64,000 bases of DNA, from positions 16,244 to 80,243 of the forward strand of contig CAYNYF010000004.1 of NCBI GenBank assembly GCA_964401385.1, in the 5' to 3' direction. Positions within the stretch are counted from its first letter, which is position 1. Each line of letters opens with the position of its first letter. The notes below the pieces were generated by a model. It was not told the origin of the DNA, did not search any database, and worked only from the letters and a program-made list of their open reading frames with translations. Position numbers and translations under genes: made by a program. Of the stretch, positions 8,561 through 16,800 are shown piece after piece. Origin of the DNA: CAYNYF01 sp964401385 (GTDB lineage: Bacteria > Planctomycetota > Phycisphaerae > SM23-33).

Positions 8561-10755
8561 TGAACCTAAAGTGCACCACGCGTTCCGGCGGGGCTGCTTA
8601 CCGCCCGGGCCACGGCGGCGCGTCGTCGCTGCCGGCATGGGCGGCGCTGGCCGCCGTCTGCTTGTGCGTTCTGCCCGTCGGCCAGGCGAGCGGGCAGGAG
8701 CCCGCGACGCAACCGGCGATCGCAACCGCGCCTGCCGCCGTTGAGGCCCCGACCACGCAGCCGGGCCCGACGACCCTTCCGACCTCCCTGCCGGCCGGCG
8801 AGGGCCTGCTGATGAACTTCCAGAACGCCTCGCTTCAGGCCGTGCTGGAGTACCTCTCGGAGACCGCCGGGCTGGTGATCCTCAACGGGGCCGAGGCCGA
8901 GGGCCGCATCACCATCATGAGCCGCAAGCGCGTCGACACCAACGAGGCCATCGCCCTGCTCGACACCATCCTCAAGGAGAAGGGCTATACCGCCATACGC
9001 ACCGGGCGGCTGCTGAAGATCGTCACCCTCGCCCAGGCGGCGAAGGAGAACCTGCCCGTCCACTCGGGCAGCGACCCGTCCGAGGTGCCCATCTCCGACA
9101 AGCTCGTCACCCAGATCATCCCGATCCGTTATGCCGACGCGACGAGGCTGAGGACGGACCTGACGCCGCTGCTCAGCGTCACGGCCTCCCTGACGGCCAA
9201 CCAGGCCAGCAACTCGCTGATCCTGATCGACACGCAAACGAACATCCGCCGGATCATGCAGGTCATCCGCGCCCTCGACGGCTACATGGCCGGCGAGGGG
9301 GAGGTCAAGATCTACCAGCTCAAGTACGCCGACGCCGCCAACACGAGTCGGCTGATCACGGAGCTGTTCAAGCAGGACCAGGACCAGGCCCAGGGCCGGC
9401 GGGTGTTCATGCCCTTCGGCAGGTTCACGCGCGGCGGTCGGGGCGAGCAGCAGCAGGATCAGACGGGTGGGCGGCAGCAGAAGGTCGTCGCGGCCGCCGA
9501 CGAGCGGACGAACACGCTGGTGGTCAGCGCGCCGCCGGACCTGCTGAAGGTCATAGACGCTCTGGTCAAGGAACTGGACTCAGACCCGACCGAAGAGCAG
9601 TCGGTGTTCATCTACCCGCTGAAGAACGCCCAGGCAAAGAACCTGGAGACCGTGCTGAACCAGATTTTCTCTGAGACGACCACGGCCGGGGCGCGCACCA
9701 CCGGGCGCGCGGCCGTAACGCAGACACGAAGACCATTCTCGACCGGCGCCGCGGCCGCGCTGCCCGCCGGGGCGGGCGCCGGGGACCTGGCCGGCCAGGT
9801 CTTCATTGTGGCGGATGAAGACACCAACTCCCTGCTCGTTCGGACGGCGGCGAAGCACGTCGAACGCGTCAAGAAGATCCTGGCCGAGCTGGACCGGCCG
9901 ATCCGGCAGGTCCTGATCAAGGTCCTCATCGCCGAGGTGACGCACGATGAGCTGCTGGACTTGGGAACGGAGTTCTCCGCCCTGAACCTCCGACTCGGGG
10001 TCACGGGCACGATGACCCTGGACGTCGGCACGGCCGCACGGAGCGGCGGCGTGCTCACCGCCGACATGGACGCGGGCCTGTCGGCGACGATCAACGCCCT
10101 GCACCGGCTGGGCAAGATGGACGTGCTTTCCCGCCCCTACATCCTCGCCAGCGACAATCAGGAGGCCGCCATCACCGTGGGCCAGGAAGTGCCTTTCATC
10201 GTGAACACCAGGACCACCGAAACGGGGCAGACCATCAACACGATCCGATACGAGGACGTGGGGATCATCCTTTCGGTGACGCCGCACATCAATCCCGAAG
10301 GGCTGGTGATCATGGACGTCGCCCCCGAGATCTCCACGCTCACCGATACGACGGTTCCCATCTCCGAGACGGTCAACGCCACGGTCATCGCCAAGCGGTC
10401 CGCGCAGACCCGGGTGGCGGTGAGAGACGGCCAGACGATCGTGATCGGCGGCCTGATGGAGAACCGCACCATTGACGATATCCGAAAGGTGCCCGGCCTC
10501 GGCGACATCCCCCTGCTGGGCCTGCTGTTTCAGAGGAAGGTCCAGAGCAAGGTCAAGACGGAGCTGCTGATCTTCCTCACGCCGCGCGTGGCCAAGCGCC
10601 CCGAGGAGCTCAGAAAGATCTCCGAGGCGGAAGAGAAAGGCAGCGAGGCCGTCCAGAACGCAGTCGAGTCCGGCGCCTTCGACAAGCACATGCGCGCCAT
10701 GCGCGGCGGGGCCACCTCGCGGCCGGCGGGAGAGAGAAATGAAGAACAGCCCTAG
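8557..10755 (+). CDS. gspD: Type II secretion outer-membrane secretin GspD
   Basis: Secretin forming the outer-membrane gate, 732 residues. A signal segment ends near residue 47, followed by a Thr/Pro-rich linker, an N0 domain (MNFQNASLQAVLEYLSETAG), N1-N3 repeats (PIRYADATRLRTDL, IYQLKYADAANTSRLI, VFIYPLKNAQAKNLE) and the C-terminal secretin domain. The diagnostic VPGLGDIPLLGLLF-type motif appears as KVPGLGDIPLLGLLFQ near residue 645. A Gln/Gly/Arg-rich loop and an Ala/Gly-rich loop interrupt the N2 and N3 regions. ATGA overlap with the preceding gene. Confidence 0.96.
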   Translation: MMNLKCTTRSGGAAYRPGHGGASSLPAWAALAAVCLCVLPVGQASGQEPATQPAIATAPAAVEAPTTQPGPTTLPTSLPAGEGLLMNFQNASLQAVLEYLSETAGLVILNGAEAEGRITIMSRKRVDTNEAIALLDTILKEKGYTAIRTGRLLKIVTLAQAAKENLPVHSGSDPSEVPISDKLVTQIIPIRYADATRLRTDLTPLLSVTASLTANQASNSLILIDTQTNIRRIMQVIRALDGYMAGEGEVKIYQLKYADAANTSRLITELFKQDQDQAQGRRVFMPFGRFTRGGRGEQQQDQTGGRQQKVVAAADERTNTLVVSAPPDLLKVIDALVKELDSDPTEEQSVFIYPLKNAQAKNLETVLNQIFSETTTAGARTTGRAAVTQTRRPFSTGAAAALPAGAGAGDLAGQVFIVADEDTNSLLVRTAAKHVERVKKILAELDRPIRQVLIKVLIAEVTHDELLDLGTEFSALNLRLGVTGTMTLDVGTAARSGGVLTADMDAGLSATINALHRLGKMDVLSRPYILASDNQEAAITVGQEVPFIVNTRTTETGQTINTIRYEDVGIILSVTPHINPEGLVIMDVAPEISTLTDTTVPISETVNATVIAKRSAQTRVAVRDGQTIVIGGLMENRTIDDIRKVPGLGDIPLLGLLFQRKVQSKVKTELLIFLTPRVAKRPEELRKISEAEEKGSEAVQNAVESGAFDKHMRAMRGGATSRPAGERNEEQP

Positions 10756-11200
10756 CCTTGGGTGGCGGCTGTGGTGGATCGCTCTGGGGGTCCTCGCCGC
10801 CGGCTGTCAGATGGAAGAGGGCTCCGTTCCCGCCGAGCGGCGCCCGAGCGTCAGGATCGATCCCTGTGCCGAGCGGCTCCACGACCTCTGCGGACAGTTG
10901 CTGCTCCAGCACAGCCTGGATGGGAAGTTCCCCCCGTCTCTCGACCAACTGCCGGGGATCGGCGGGCCAGACGCAGCCCAACTCACCTGCCCCGTCTCCG
11001 GCCTTCCTTACGTGTACGCGCCGGACGGTCTGCGGATCGCCGGCCGCTCGGGCCTGCTGATTGTCTACGACGCGACGCCGTGCCATTCCGGAATGCGCTG
11101 GGGCGTCCTGGTAGACGGCCTGGGGGGCGGCAAGGCCGTGACCATGAGGGTCGTCCTGCTGCCGGAGGACTCGCTGCGCTCGGCCGCGAAGGCGAAGTAG
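10739..11200 (+). CDS. Small lipoprotein closing the secretion operon
   Basis: Predicted lipoprotein of 153 residues with lipobox LAAGC (Cys 23). It starts 17 bases inside gspD, so it is very likely translated with it. The mature part contains GKFPPSLDQLPGIGG, then LTCPVSGLPYVYAPDGL, which resembles the C-terminal globular part of pseudopilins (a Pro-rich loop followed by an aromatic PYVY strand) without the pilin helix. It could be a pilotin-like helper for GspD, but this is inference from position. The frame stays open for 40 codons beyond its TAG (see findings). No family recognised with confidence. Confidence 0.65.
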   Translation: MKNSPSLGWRLWWIALGVLAAGCQMEEGSVPAERRPSVRIDPCAERLHDLCGQLLLQHSLDGKFPPSLDQLPGIGGPDAAQLTCPVSGLPYVYAPDGLRIAGRSGLLIVYDATPCHSGMRWGVLVDGLGGGKAVTMRVVLLPEDSLRSAAKAK

Positions 11201-11907
11201 CCGCGAGGGAAGGCCGGCGAGGTCGAGGTCACCGAGGTGCGGGACCTGCTGAGCGTGGCCAAGGTCGTGCAGAAGGCCGGCCCCATCGTCCGCGGCGACA
11301 TGGTCCGCCCGGCAAGCCACTGACGCCCCTTCCGCGGCCGCGGAGCGGGGCAAGGTGATCCGGGAAATCCCGGCTTGACCCGCTTGGGCGGACACAGCAC
11401 AATCCTCTCCAGAGAGCCTTCTCTCCGTTCCGCATGGCTTGTTGGCCATCTCTCCATGCCTGGGGGGCCATTGGTGCGTCAATACAACATATTGTAGTCC
11501 AACGGATTACGATGGCGCGCTTTCGCGCACGGTCATTTGGCCGACGCAGCAGAGCTCGGAGTGTCTCGGTTGGAGGTCCGAACCCGCTGGCGGCCAACTA
11601 TTTCCGGTTTTCCCCTAGGCGCAATTGGGGGGGTGGAGTATAATAAAGTGCATGCTCCGACCTCTGTCCGGAGACTGACAGAGAGGGCAAGCCGGCTGAG
11701 TCGCCGGTGCTACCGCTAGGGCAGGGCGAGTCTCGCTCGCACCTTCCTGTCCGGGGGCCACGTCGGCTGAGTCTTACGGAGTTCAGTGTTATAGCTGTGC
11801 GGTTTTCTTGCCTGGATTTCGATCGGTTGCCGCGTGCTTGGCGGCGCCGAGCAGGATGGTGTGCAGTAGAACTTGTAGGACCAAGGGGTCTGGAAAAGGA
11901 GAGGACG
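11201..11907. other. Long non-coding stretch before the first PEP-CTERM gene
   Basis: About 700 bases without a convincing gene. The first 123 bases are in frame with the preceding lipoprotein and look coding. At 11483-11496 there is a short AT-rich inverted repeat (TACAA, four bases, TTGTA). A perfect TATAAT lies at 11639-11644 but I see no good -35 box at the right distance. From about 11655 onward the sequence holds several small hairpins, for example TCTGTC paired with GACAGA and CCGGC paired with GCCGG, suggesting a structured leader of about 250 bases. It does not match the c-di-GMP or cobalamin riboswitch consensus. Confidence 0.5.
11639..11644 (+). promoter_or_regulatory. Possible -10 box upstream of PEP-CTERM gene
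   Basis: Perfect TATAAT in a GC-rich background, about 260 bases before the ATG at 11908. No recognisable -35 hexamer 16-18 bases upstream, so the promoter call is weak. Confidence 0.35.
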
Positions 11908-12546
11908 ATGGATACACAATTGACTCAGCGCGGCATCCGTTCGTGCATCGCCGCTCTTGTGATCTTGACATTCGTGCCGTGGGCCGCGGCCGCTCTGATT
12001 ACGCCTGGGCAGACGATCTACGCCGTCTCAGAGCCCGACCCGAGCGGGGGGACGATCCTCGCCACCAGCGGTCCAGTGCCCTTTGCCTCAGCCACTTTCT
12101 CCGGCACGTTGACTTCCACGGTGATCTTCGGCGACACGAATAACCCGTGGGGGGGCTTGACGTTTACCTACCTCTTGGCGGACGACCCAGGCAGCGCCAC
12201 GGAGATCGGCCGACTCACTACCAACGGCTTTGCCGGCTTCCAGACCGACGTGAGCTACCAATTGGGAAACGGTGTTGCGCCTGCCCTCACCGACCGCAGC
12301 ATTGGGTTGGGAGACGTGGTCGGGTTCTCGTTTCTTGGTGCGCCGGTCGGACCCGGGAACCTACTGCCCGGCCAGTTCAGCGAGCTGATGGTCGTGCAGA
12401 CCGACTCCTCGACGTTCGCGCAGTCGTTCTCCTCCGTGATTGACGGTGGCGTTGTTTCGGTGCCCAGCTTCGCGCCGGTGCCCGAGCCAGCCACGCTGGC
12501 CTTGCTGTCCCTGGGCGGACTTGCCCTGATCCGCCGCCGCAGGTAG
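11908..12546 (+). CDS. PEP-CTERM sorted exported protein
   Basis: Exported protein of 212 residues: signal peptide (cut after about residue 28, PWAAAA), a Gly/Thr/Ser-rich beta domain, and a C-terminal sorting signal VPEPATLALLSLGGLALIRRRR. In PEP-CTERM systems an exosortase recognises PEP, removes the tail and attaches the protein to the cell surface. ATG 11908 follows GGAGAGGA. No exosortase gene lies in the window. The passenger domain belongs to no family I recognise; Phycisphaerae often encode dozens of such proteins of unknown role. Confidence 0.88.
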   Translation: MDTQLTQRGIRSCIAALVILTFVPWAAAALITPGQTIYAVSEPDPSGGTILATSGPVPFASATFSGTLTSTVIFGDTNNPWGGLTFTYLLADDPGSATEIGRLTTNGFAGFQTDVSYQLGNGVAPALTDRSIGLGDVVGFSFLGAPVGPGNLLPGQFSELMVVQTDSSTFAQSFSSVIDGGVVSVPSFAPVPEPATLALLSLGGLALIRRRR

Positions 12547-12573
12547 CCGTTCCCCGAAACCAAATTGTCTCCA

Positions 12574-12606
12574 ACGGGCGGGCCTGAGAGTCCGCCCGTC
12601 CTCTTG
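12574..12606 (+). terminator. Probable transcription terminator
   Basis: Eight-base perfect stem (ACGGGCGG with CCGCCCGT, loop of ten) 27 bases after the PEP-CTERM gene, followed by a weak CCTCTT run. Likely terminator. Confidence 0.55.
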
Positions 12607-12792
12607 CGCGGGGCGAGGCGGGAATCACGTACGCCACCAAAGCCTTCGACTGGCGGGAGGGCCTCTCCACGCATCGTTGTGGCGAATCCCGCTGCCGCTC
12701 GGTATCCTGGCCGGCCGAACCTGCGTTGAGGCCGGCGTGGTGCCGGCGGTTCGGTGAGAAGGGCTGCAACTGCCGCCGAGCGAGGAGGAGCG

Positions 12793-15138
12793 ATGAAATC
12801 TTCGACGCAACCATCCGGGAAGGCATTCGTTCGTATCGGCCCCGGCGGCGGGGGCGGGCAACTCCGGCCGACCATCCATCCGACCGACGCCAACGTGCTG
12901 TTCATCGTCTGCGACATGACCGGATGGTATCAGTCCATCGACGGCGGGGAGTCCTGGCGGAACATCAATCTGAAAGGCGTGGTCCGCTCGGCCGGCTTCG
13001 ACCCGCAGGACCGGCAGTGCATCTACGCCGGCAACTCCGGGCTGTACCGCTCGAACGACCTGGGCCAGACCTGGCGGCTGGTCTTTCCCGCCCCGGAGAA
13101 GGTCACGGCCGAGGTCGAGTCCCGCGACCACGCGGACCATCGCTACGAGTCCGGCGACAACTGGCCGGGCGGGCTGGTCCTGGGAATCGCCGTGGACCCG
13201 GACGATTCGAACCGCATCCACGTGGCGATCTACCGCCCGGCCGGCGAGAGGGGCGAGCTGCTGCTGTTCAGCTCGGAAGACTACGGCAAGTCCTTCCGGC
13301 AGCTTGCCCGGATCGACGGCGTCCAGCCGCGCGGGGCCGTCGGCGACAACCACGCCGTGCGCCTGCTGCACGTGGACCGCGACTCGCCCGCGGGCGAGCG
13401 GCAGCTCTACCTGGTCTTGCCGGGCGGGCTGTATCGTATCTCCGCTGCCACCGGCGAGCTGGAAGGGCCGGCCCTGCCCGAGGGAGTCGAGGGGATTCTC
13501 CACGCCTCCGTCGGGCGCGATCCGCGGCGCAAGCTGCCGGTCTTCTACGTGACCACCCCGGCCCGGTGGGCCGACGCCGGCACGCTGATCGGTGGGGTGT
13601 ATCGCAGCGACGACCGGGGGGCGACCTGGCGGCAGATCCACAACGGCCTGCTGGCGGGCCTGCACGCCCCCGGCGTCGGCAGGCCGCCGCAGTTCACCTG
13701 CATCGCGACCGCGGCCGGCAACCCCGACGTCGCCTACGTGGAGTGCCGCGACCACCGCGAGAAACCGGACGAGCAGGCCGCCTACGGCCATCCCTTCGGC
13801 GTGTTCAAGACCGCCGACGGCGGGGCGAGCTGGTCGTGGTGCTACCGCACCGCCTGGGACGAGCGGGCGCTCAACGTCACGCGCGAGTGCTGGATCACGC
13901 GCTGGAACGGCGCCGGCCACGGCGGCTCGGCCATCCACCTGGCGGTGGCGCCTTCGGACCCGAACGTCGTCTGGCGCGTCACGGCCATGTGCAGCTTCCG
14001 CAGCACCGACGGCGGGAAGACCTGGCAGGAGACCTACTCCCGCTGGCGGTCGGACGGCTCGGCCGTCACCAACGGCATGGACGTGACCACGACCTACGGC
14101 GTCCACTTCGACCCGCACGTCCCCCGGCGCCTGTTCATCAGCTACACCGACATCAGCCTGTGGCGGTCCGAGGACGCCGGAAAAGGCTGGTGGCTCAGCC
14201 GCGGCGGCATACCGCTTCCGTGGCGGAACACCTGCTACTGGCTTCTCTTCGACCCGGATGTCCGCGACCGCATGTGGAGCGTCTGGTCCGGCTGCCACGA
14301 CCTGCCCCGGCCGAAGATGTTCGGCGGGGATTGGTCCACGCGGGCCGGCGGCGTGGCCTTCAGCGGCGACGGGGGAAAGTGTTGGCAGCCGGTCACCGCC
14401 GGCATGCCCGACAACGCCGTGCCCACGCACATCGTGCTGGACCCGGCCAGCCCCGTCGGCGCCCGCCGGCTGTACGTGGCCGCGTTCAACCACGGCGTCT
14501 TCCGCTCCGACAACGACGGGCGGAGCTGGCGGCTGGTCAACGACGGCATCGACCCGGCCAACCTGTACGCCTGGCGGCTGGCCCTTGCCGCCGACGGCAC
14601 GCTGTATCTCTGCGTCGCCCGCGGCGGCAGCGAGGAGGGGCCCTACGTCGACGGCGCGGTGTACCGCTCGGCCGACCGCGCCGACTCCTGGCAGCGGGTG
14701 AAGATGCCCCCCGTCACCAACGCCCCCAACGACCTGGCGGCCGACCCGCAGGATCCCAAGCGGCTCTACCTGGCGTGCTGGCCGGCGACCGTGGACGGAA
14801 AGCCCGTCGGCGGCGGGCTGTGGGCCAGCGACGACGCCGGCGGCTCCTGGCGGCGCCTGCTGGACGAGAAGCTCCACTGCTACGCCGTCACCGTCGATCC
14901 GTCCGACCCCAACCGGCTCTACGCGTGCGGCTTCAACAGCGCGATCTTCCGCAGCGACGACCGCGGGGCGAGCTGGCGGCGGCTGGCCGGATACAACTTC
15001 AAGTGGGGCCATCGCGTCATCCCCGACCCCTGCGACAAGGAGATGATCTACGTGACCACCTTCGGCGGTAGCGTCTTCCACGGCCCCGCCGACGGCACCG
15101 GCGCGGCATTTGAGGACATCGTCGCCCCGGACAAGTAG
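12793..15138 (+). CDS. Asp-box (BNR) beta-propeller protein, GH74-like
   Basis: Protein of 781 residues built of repeated sortilin/BNR Asp boxes: at least eleven S-x-D-x-G-x-[ST]-W-like motifs such as SIDGGESW, SNDLGQTW, SDDRGATW, STDGGKTW and SDDAGGSW, enough for two seven-bladed propellers. The N-terminus (IGPGGGGGQLRPTIHPTDANV, then CDMTGWYQS) resembles xyloglucanases of family GH74, where an Asp at this place is catalytic; that similarity is from memory and not a proof of activity. ATG 12793 follows AGGAGG at 12783-12788. There is no signal peptide, which is odd for an extracellular-type glycoside hydrolase. Confidence 0.75.
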   Translation: MKSSTQPSGKAFVRIGPGGGGGQLRPTIHPTDANVLFIVCDMTGWYQSIDGGESWRNINLKGVVRSAGFDPQDRQCIYAGNSGLYRSNDLGQTWRLVFPAPEKVTAEVESRDHADHRYESGDNWPGGLVLGIAVDPDDSNRIHVAIYRPAGERGELLLFSSEDYGKSFRQLARIDGVQPRGAVGDNHAVRLLHVDRDSPAGERQLYLVLPGGLYRISAATGELEGPALPEGVEGILHASVGRDPRRKLPVFYVTTPARWADAGTLIGGVYRSDDRGATWRQIHNGLLAGLHAPGVGRPPQFTCIATAAGNPDVAYVECRDHREKPDEQAAYGHPFGVFKTADGGASWSWCYRTAWDERALNVTRECWITRWNGAGHGGSAIHLAVAPSDPNVVWRVTAMCSFRSTDGGKTWQETYSRWRSDGSAVTNGMDVTTTYGVHFDPHVPRRLFISYTDISLWRSEDAGKGWWLSRGGIPLPWRNTCYWLLFDPDVRDRMWSVWSGCHDLPRPKMFGGDWSTRAGGVAFSGDGGKCWQPVTAGMPDNAVPTHIVLDPASPVGARRLYVAAFNHGVFRSDNDGRSWRLVNDGIDPANLYAWRLALAADGTLYLCVARGGSEEGPYVDGAVYRSADRADSWQRVKMPPVTNAPNDLAADPQDPKRLYLACWPATVDGKPVGGGLWASDDAGGSWRRLLDEKLHCYAVTVDPSDPNRLYACGFNSAIFRSDDRGASWRRLAGYNFKWGHRVIPDPCDKEMIYVTTFGGSVFHGPADGTGAAFEDIVAPDK

Positions 15139-15158
15139 CCGCGGGGGCCACCCCGCGG
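15139..15158 (+). terminator. GC-rich hairpin after the Asp-box gene
   Basis: Perfect inverted repeat CCGCGGGG-GCCA-CCCCGCGG directly after the stop codon. No U tract follows, so it may be a weak terminator or an mRNA-protecting hairpin. Confidence 0.45.
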
Positions 15159-15454
15159 CCAAGCGCGCCGCTCGTGCGGAACGCTGAGGACGGGACATGC
15201 GGGCTCCCGGTTTGCCGTTTTTCTATCTGTAAAAGCTTATGAAAACGGGAATTAGATAAAAACAGGTTTTCCCTTGAAGTTTGGCATTTGTTAGGTATCA
15301 TCTCACGCGTGCTAACTTGCCGGGCATGCCGGCGCACATCAAGGAAAGGGTGGCGCTTCTGCGGCCGGGGCGCTTGCGGCCCGGTTGAGGCGCCGGCAGC
15401 GATGAGCGGCGATTGACGCTGTTCCGATGGCCGGCAGGATCAAGGAGCGATGCG
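15159..15454. other. AT-rich island between two genes
   Basis: Non-coding stretch of about 300 bases. Positions 15215-15305 are clearly richer in A and T than the surroundings and contain the promoter-like pair listed separately. No ORF or known RNA seen. Confidence 0.5.
15274..15301 (+). promoter_or_regulatory. Sigma70-type promoter candidate
   Basis: TTGAAG at 15274-15279, sixteen-base spacer, TATCAT at 15296-15301, inside the AT-rich island and pointing to the gene at 15455. Each box matches the consensus at four of six positions. Confidence 0.5.
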
Positions 15455-16324
15455 ATGACGGAACTGCGAGACACCGTGGCTTACTGCGGCCTGATCTGCG
15501 GCGTTTGCCAGTGGGCGGGCAAGTGCGACTGCCGGACGGCTCCCAAGCCCGAGGAAGCCAACTGCTATCAACGCAACTGCTGCATCGGGAAGGGCATCGA
15601 CGGCTGCTGGGAGTGCGCGGACTTCCCCTGCGGCAACGGCTACTTCAGCGAGGACCACGCCGGATGGCGCGGGCTGTGCGTCGCCTCCGTTCAATACGCC
15701 AGGGACCACGGGGCGGAGGCGCTGGTGGATCTGGTGGTGCGGAAGCACGGCTCGCGCGTGAATTACGGCCCCTACATGCACAAGAGCCCGGAAGAGGTGC
15801 TGCGAATCCTGCAAGCTGCACCCGCCGAGACCAAAGCGCCGCCCGGCTGGCGCGTGGCCGAGGGGCAGTGGACCGTCGACGACGCCGGGCGGATCGTCGG
15901 GGGATCGGCCGGCAACGCCTACATCTACCGCCAGGAAGAGCACGCCGACGACGTCCGCGTCACCGCCACCATGCAGGCGGTCAAGGGGATCGAGATCACC
16001 GTCTGGATCTGCGGCTCGCCGGGGCGGGTCGAGCGGGACGGCTACACCCTGGCCGTGTCCACCGAAAAAGCCAAGCTCCAGCGCATGGTCGAGGACGTGG
16101 TCACCGATCCGGCCGTCACCATCCAGCCCGGCCGGGACTACGTGCTCAGCTTCGAGCGGCGCGGGGCTCACTTGCGCGGATTCCTCGGCGGCTCGAACGA
16201 GCCGTTCATCGAGTGGGCCGACCCGGAGCCCCTTCGCGGCGAAGGCCACCGGACGCTGGGCTTCTACATCTGGGACGGCACCCTCGCCGTCTCGGACGTC
16301 AAGGTCGAGGACCTGACGGACTGA
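15455..16324 (+). CDS. DUF3795-like Cys-rich domain fused to a lectin/laminin-G-like domain
   Basis: Protein of 289 residues in two parts. Residues 1-115 carry about twelve cysteines (YCGLICGVCQ, CDC, CYQRNCC, CWECADFPC) in the pattern of DUF3795 proteins, which probably bind zinc. Residues 130-289 (GWRVAEGQWTVDDAGRIVGG and YIWDGTLAVSDVKVEDL) look like a jelly-roll domain of the DUF1080/laminin-G type that is usually extracellular and binds or cuts sugars. ATG 15455 is seven bases after AAGGAG (15442-15447). No signal peptide. Family names are from pattern recognition; function unknown. Confidence 0.7.
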   Translation: MTELRDTVAYCGLICGVCQWAGKCDCRTAPKPEEANCYQRNCCIGKGIDGCWECADFPCGNGYFSEDHAGWRGLCVASVQYARDHGAEALVDLVVRKHGSRVNYGPYMHKSPEEVLRILQAAPAETKAPPGWRVAEGQWTVDDAGRIVGGSAGNAYIYRQEEHADDVRVTATMQAVKGIEITVWICGSPGRVERDGYTLAVSTEKAKLQRMVEDVVTDPAVTIQPGRDYVLSFERRGAHLRGFLGGSNEPFIEWADPEPLRGEGHRTLGFYIWDGTLAVSDVKVEDLTD

Positions 16325-16363
16325 GCCGCCCGTCGCCGCCGGGGACAGGTCCAGACGCGGGGG

Positions 16364-16412
16364 GAGTCCACGAACTGCACGAGGAGTCCACGGATTACAC
16401 GAATTGCACGAA
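16364..16412. repeat. Dispersed repeat, GTCCACGAATTACACG type, copy 1
   Basis: Two tandem imperfect units beginning GAGTCCACGAACTGCACG and GAGTCCACGGATTACACG. Related copies lie at 20482-20520 and 41284-41310, and an inverted one (AATTCGTGGACTG) at 16451-16466. All are intergenic. Confidence 0.75.
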
Positions 16413-16509
16413 CTAAACAGACTTGCTGAAGAAGAAGAGAACATTCGCGTAATTCGTGGACTGATCCGCCTGTCCCGGCTCGCCAGAGCGACGCCGTGGC
16501 AAGCCCGTC

Positions 16510-16550
16510 GCGCCGCCCGCCTGCAAGCTGGTGGGCAGGGGAGCGGGCAG
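16510..16550. repeat. Dispersed hairpin repeat, copy 1
   Basis: A 41-base sequence that recurs at 20571-20611 with one mismatch. It contains a seven-base stem, GCCCGCC paired with GGTGGGC (one G-T pair). Both copies follow a GTCCACGAATT-type repeat by about 100 bases, so the two repeats may be parts of one element. Confidence 0.75.
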
Positions 16551-16800
16551 ATGTGTCATTCGTGTTCCCACTCGTTGCGACGTGTGGAAACCGTGGCCGA
16601 GTTCACTGTTCACACATCGCCGCGGTGCGCGTAGAGTAATGACCGCGAGAGGCGAGCTGTCCACGGGCTGGGAGTTCGGCATGGAAGGCTTCCTGGCGAT
16701 CGTTGCATTCTGCGGGACCTTCGCCGGCAAATGGGAAATCAACCAGATCGCTCGGAAAGAAATGAAACGTGTCAGCGTTGCTTTTAGGGGGTGCACGGCC

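Larger units (their letters stand above)
16325..16800. other. Repeat-containing intergenic stretch
   Basis: Holds two dispersed repeats (listed separately) at 16364-16412 with an inverted partner at 16448-16466, and at 16510-16550. From 16640 to 16800 the frame of the downstream gene stays open and reads GMEGFLAIVAFCGTFAGKWE, but codon use and lack of a ribosome site at 16639 argue against translation. It may be a gene remnant. Confidence 0.45.

Noticed and set aside
11650..11760. Possible c-di-GMP riboswitch before a PEP-CTERM gene
   Set aside because: A GGGCAAGCC stretch is present, but the second conserved half and the tetraloop-receptor layout of the known class are missing.
12625..15198. 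Long minus-strand ORF opposite the Asp-box gene
   Set aside because: A high-GC shadow frame; the plus strand shows clear domain motifs and a ribosome site.
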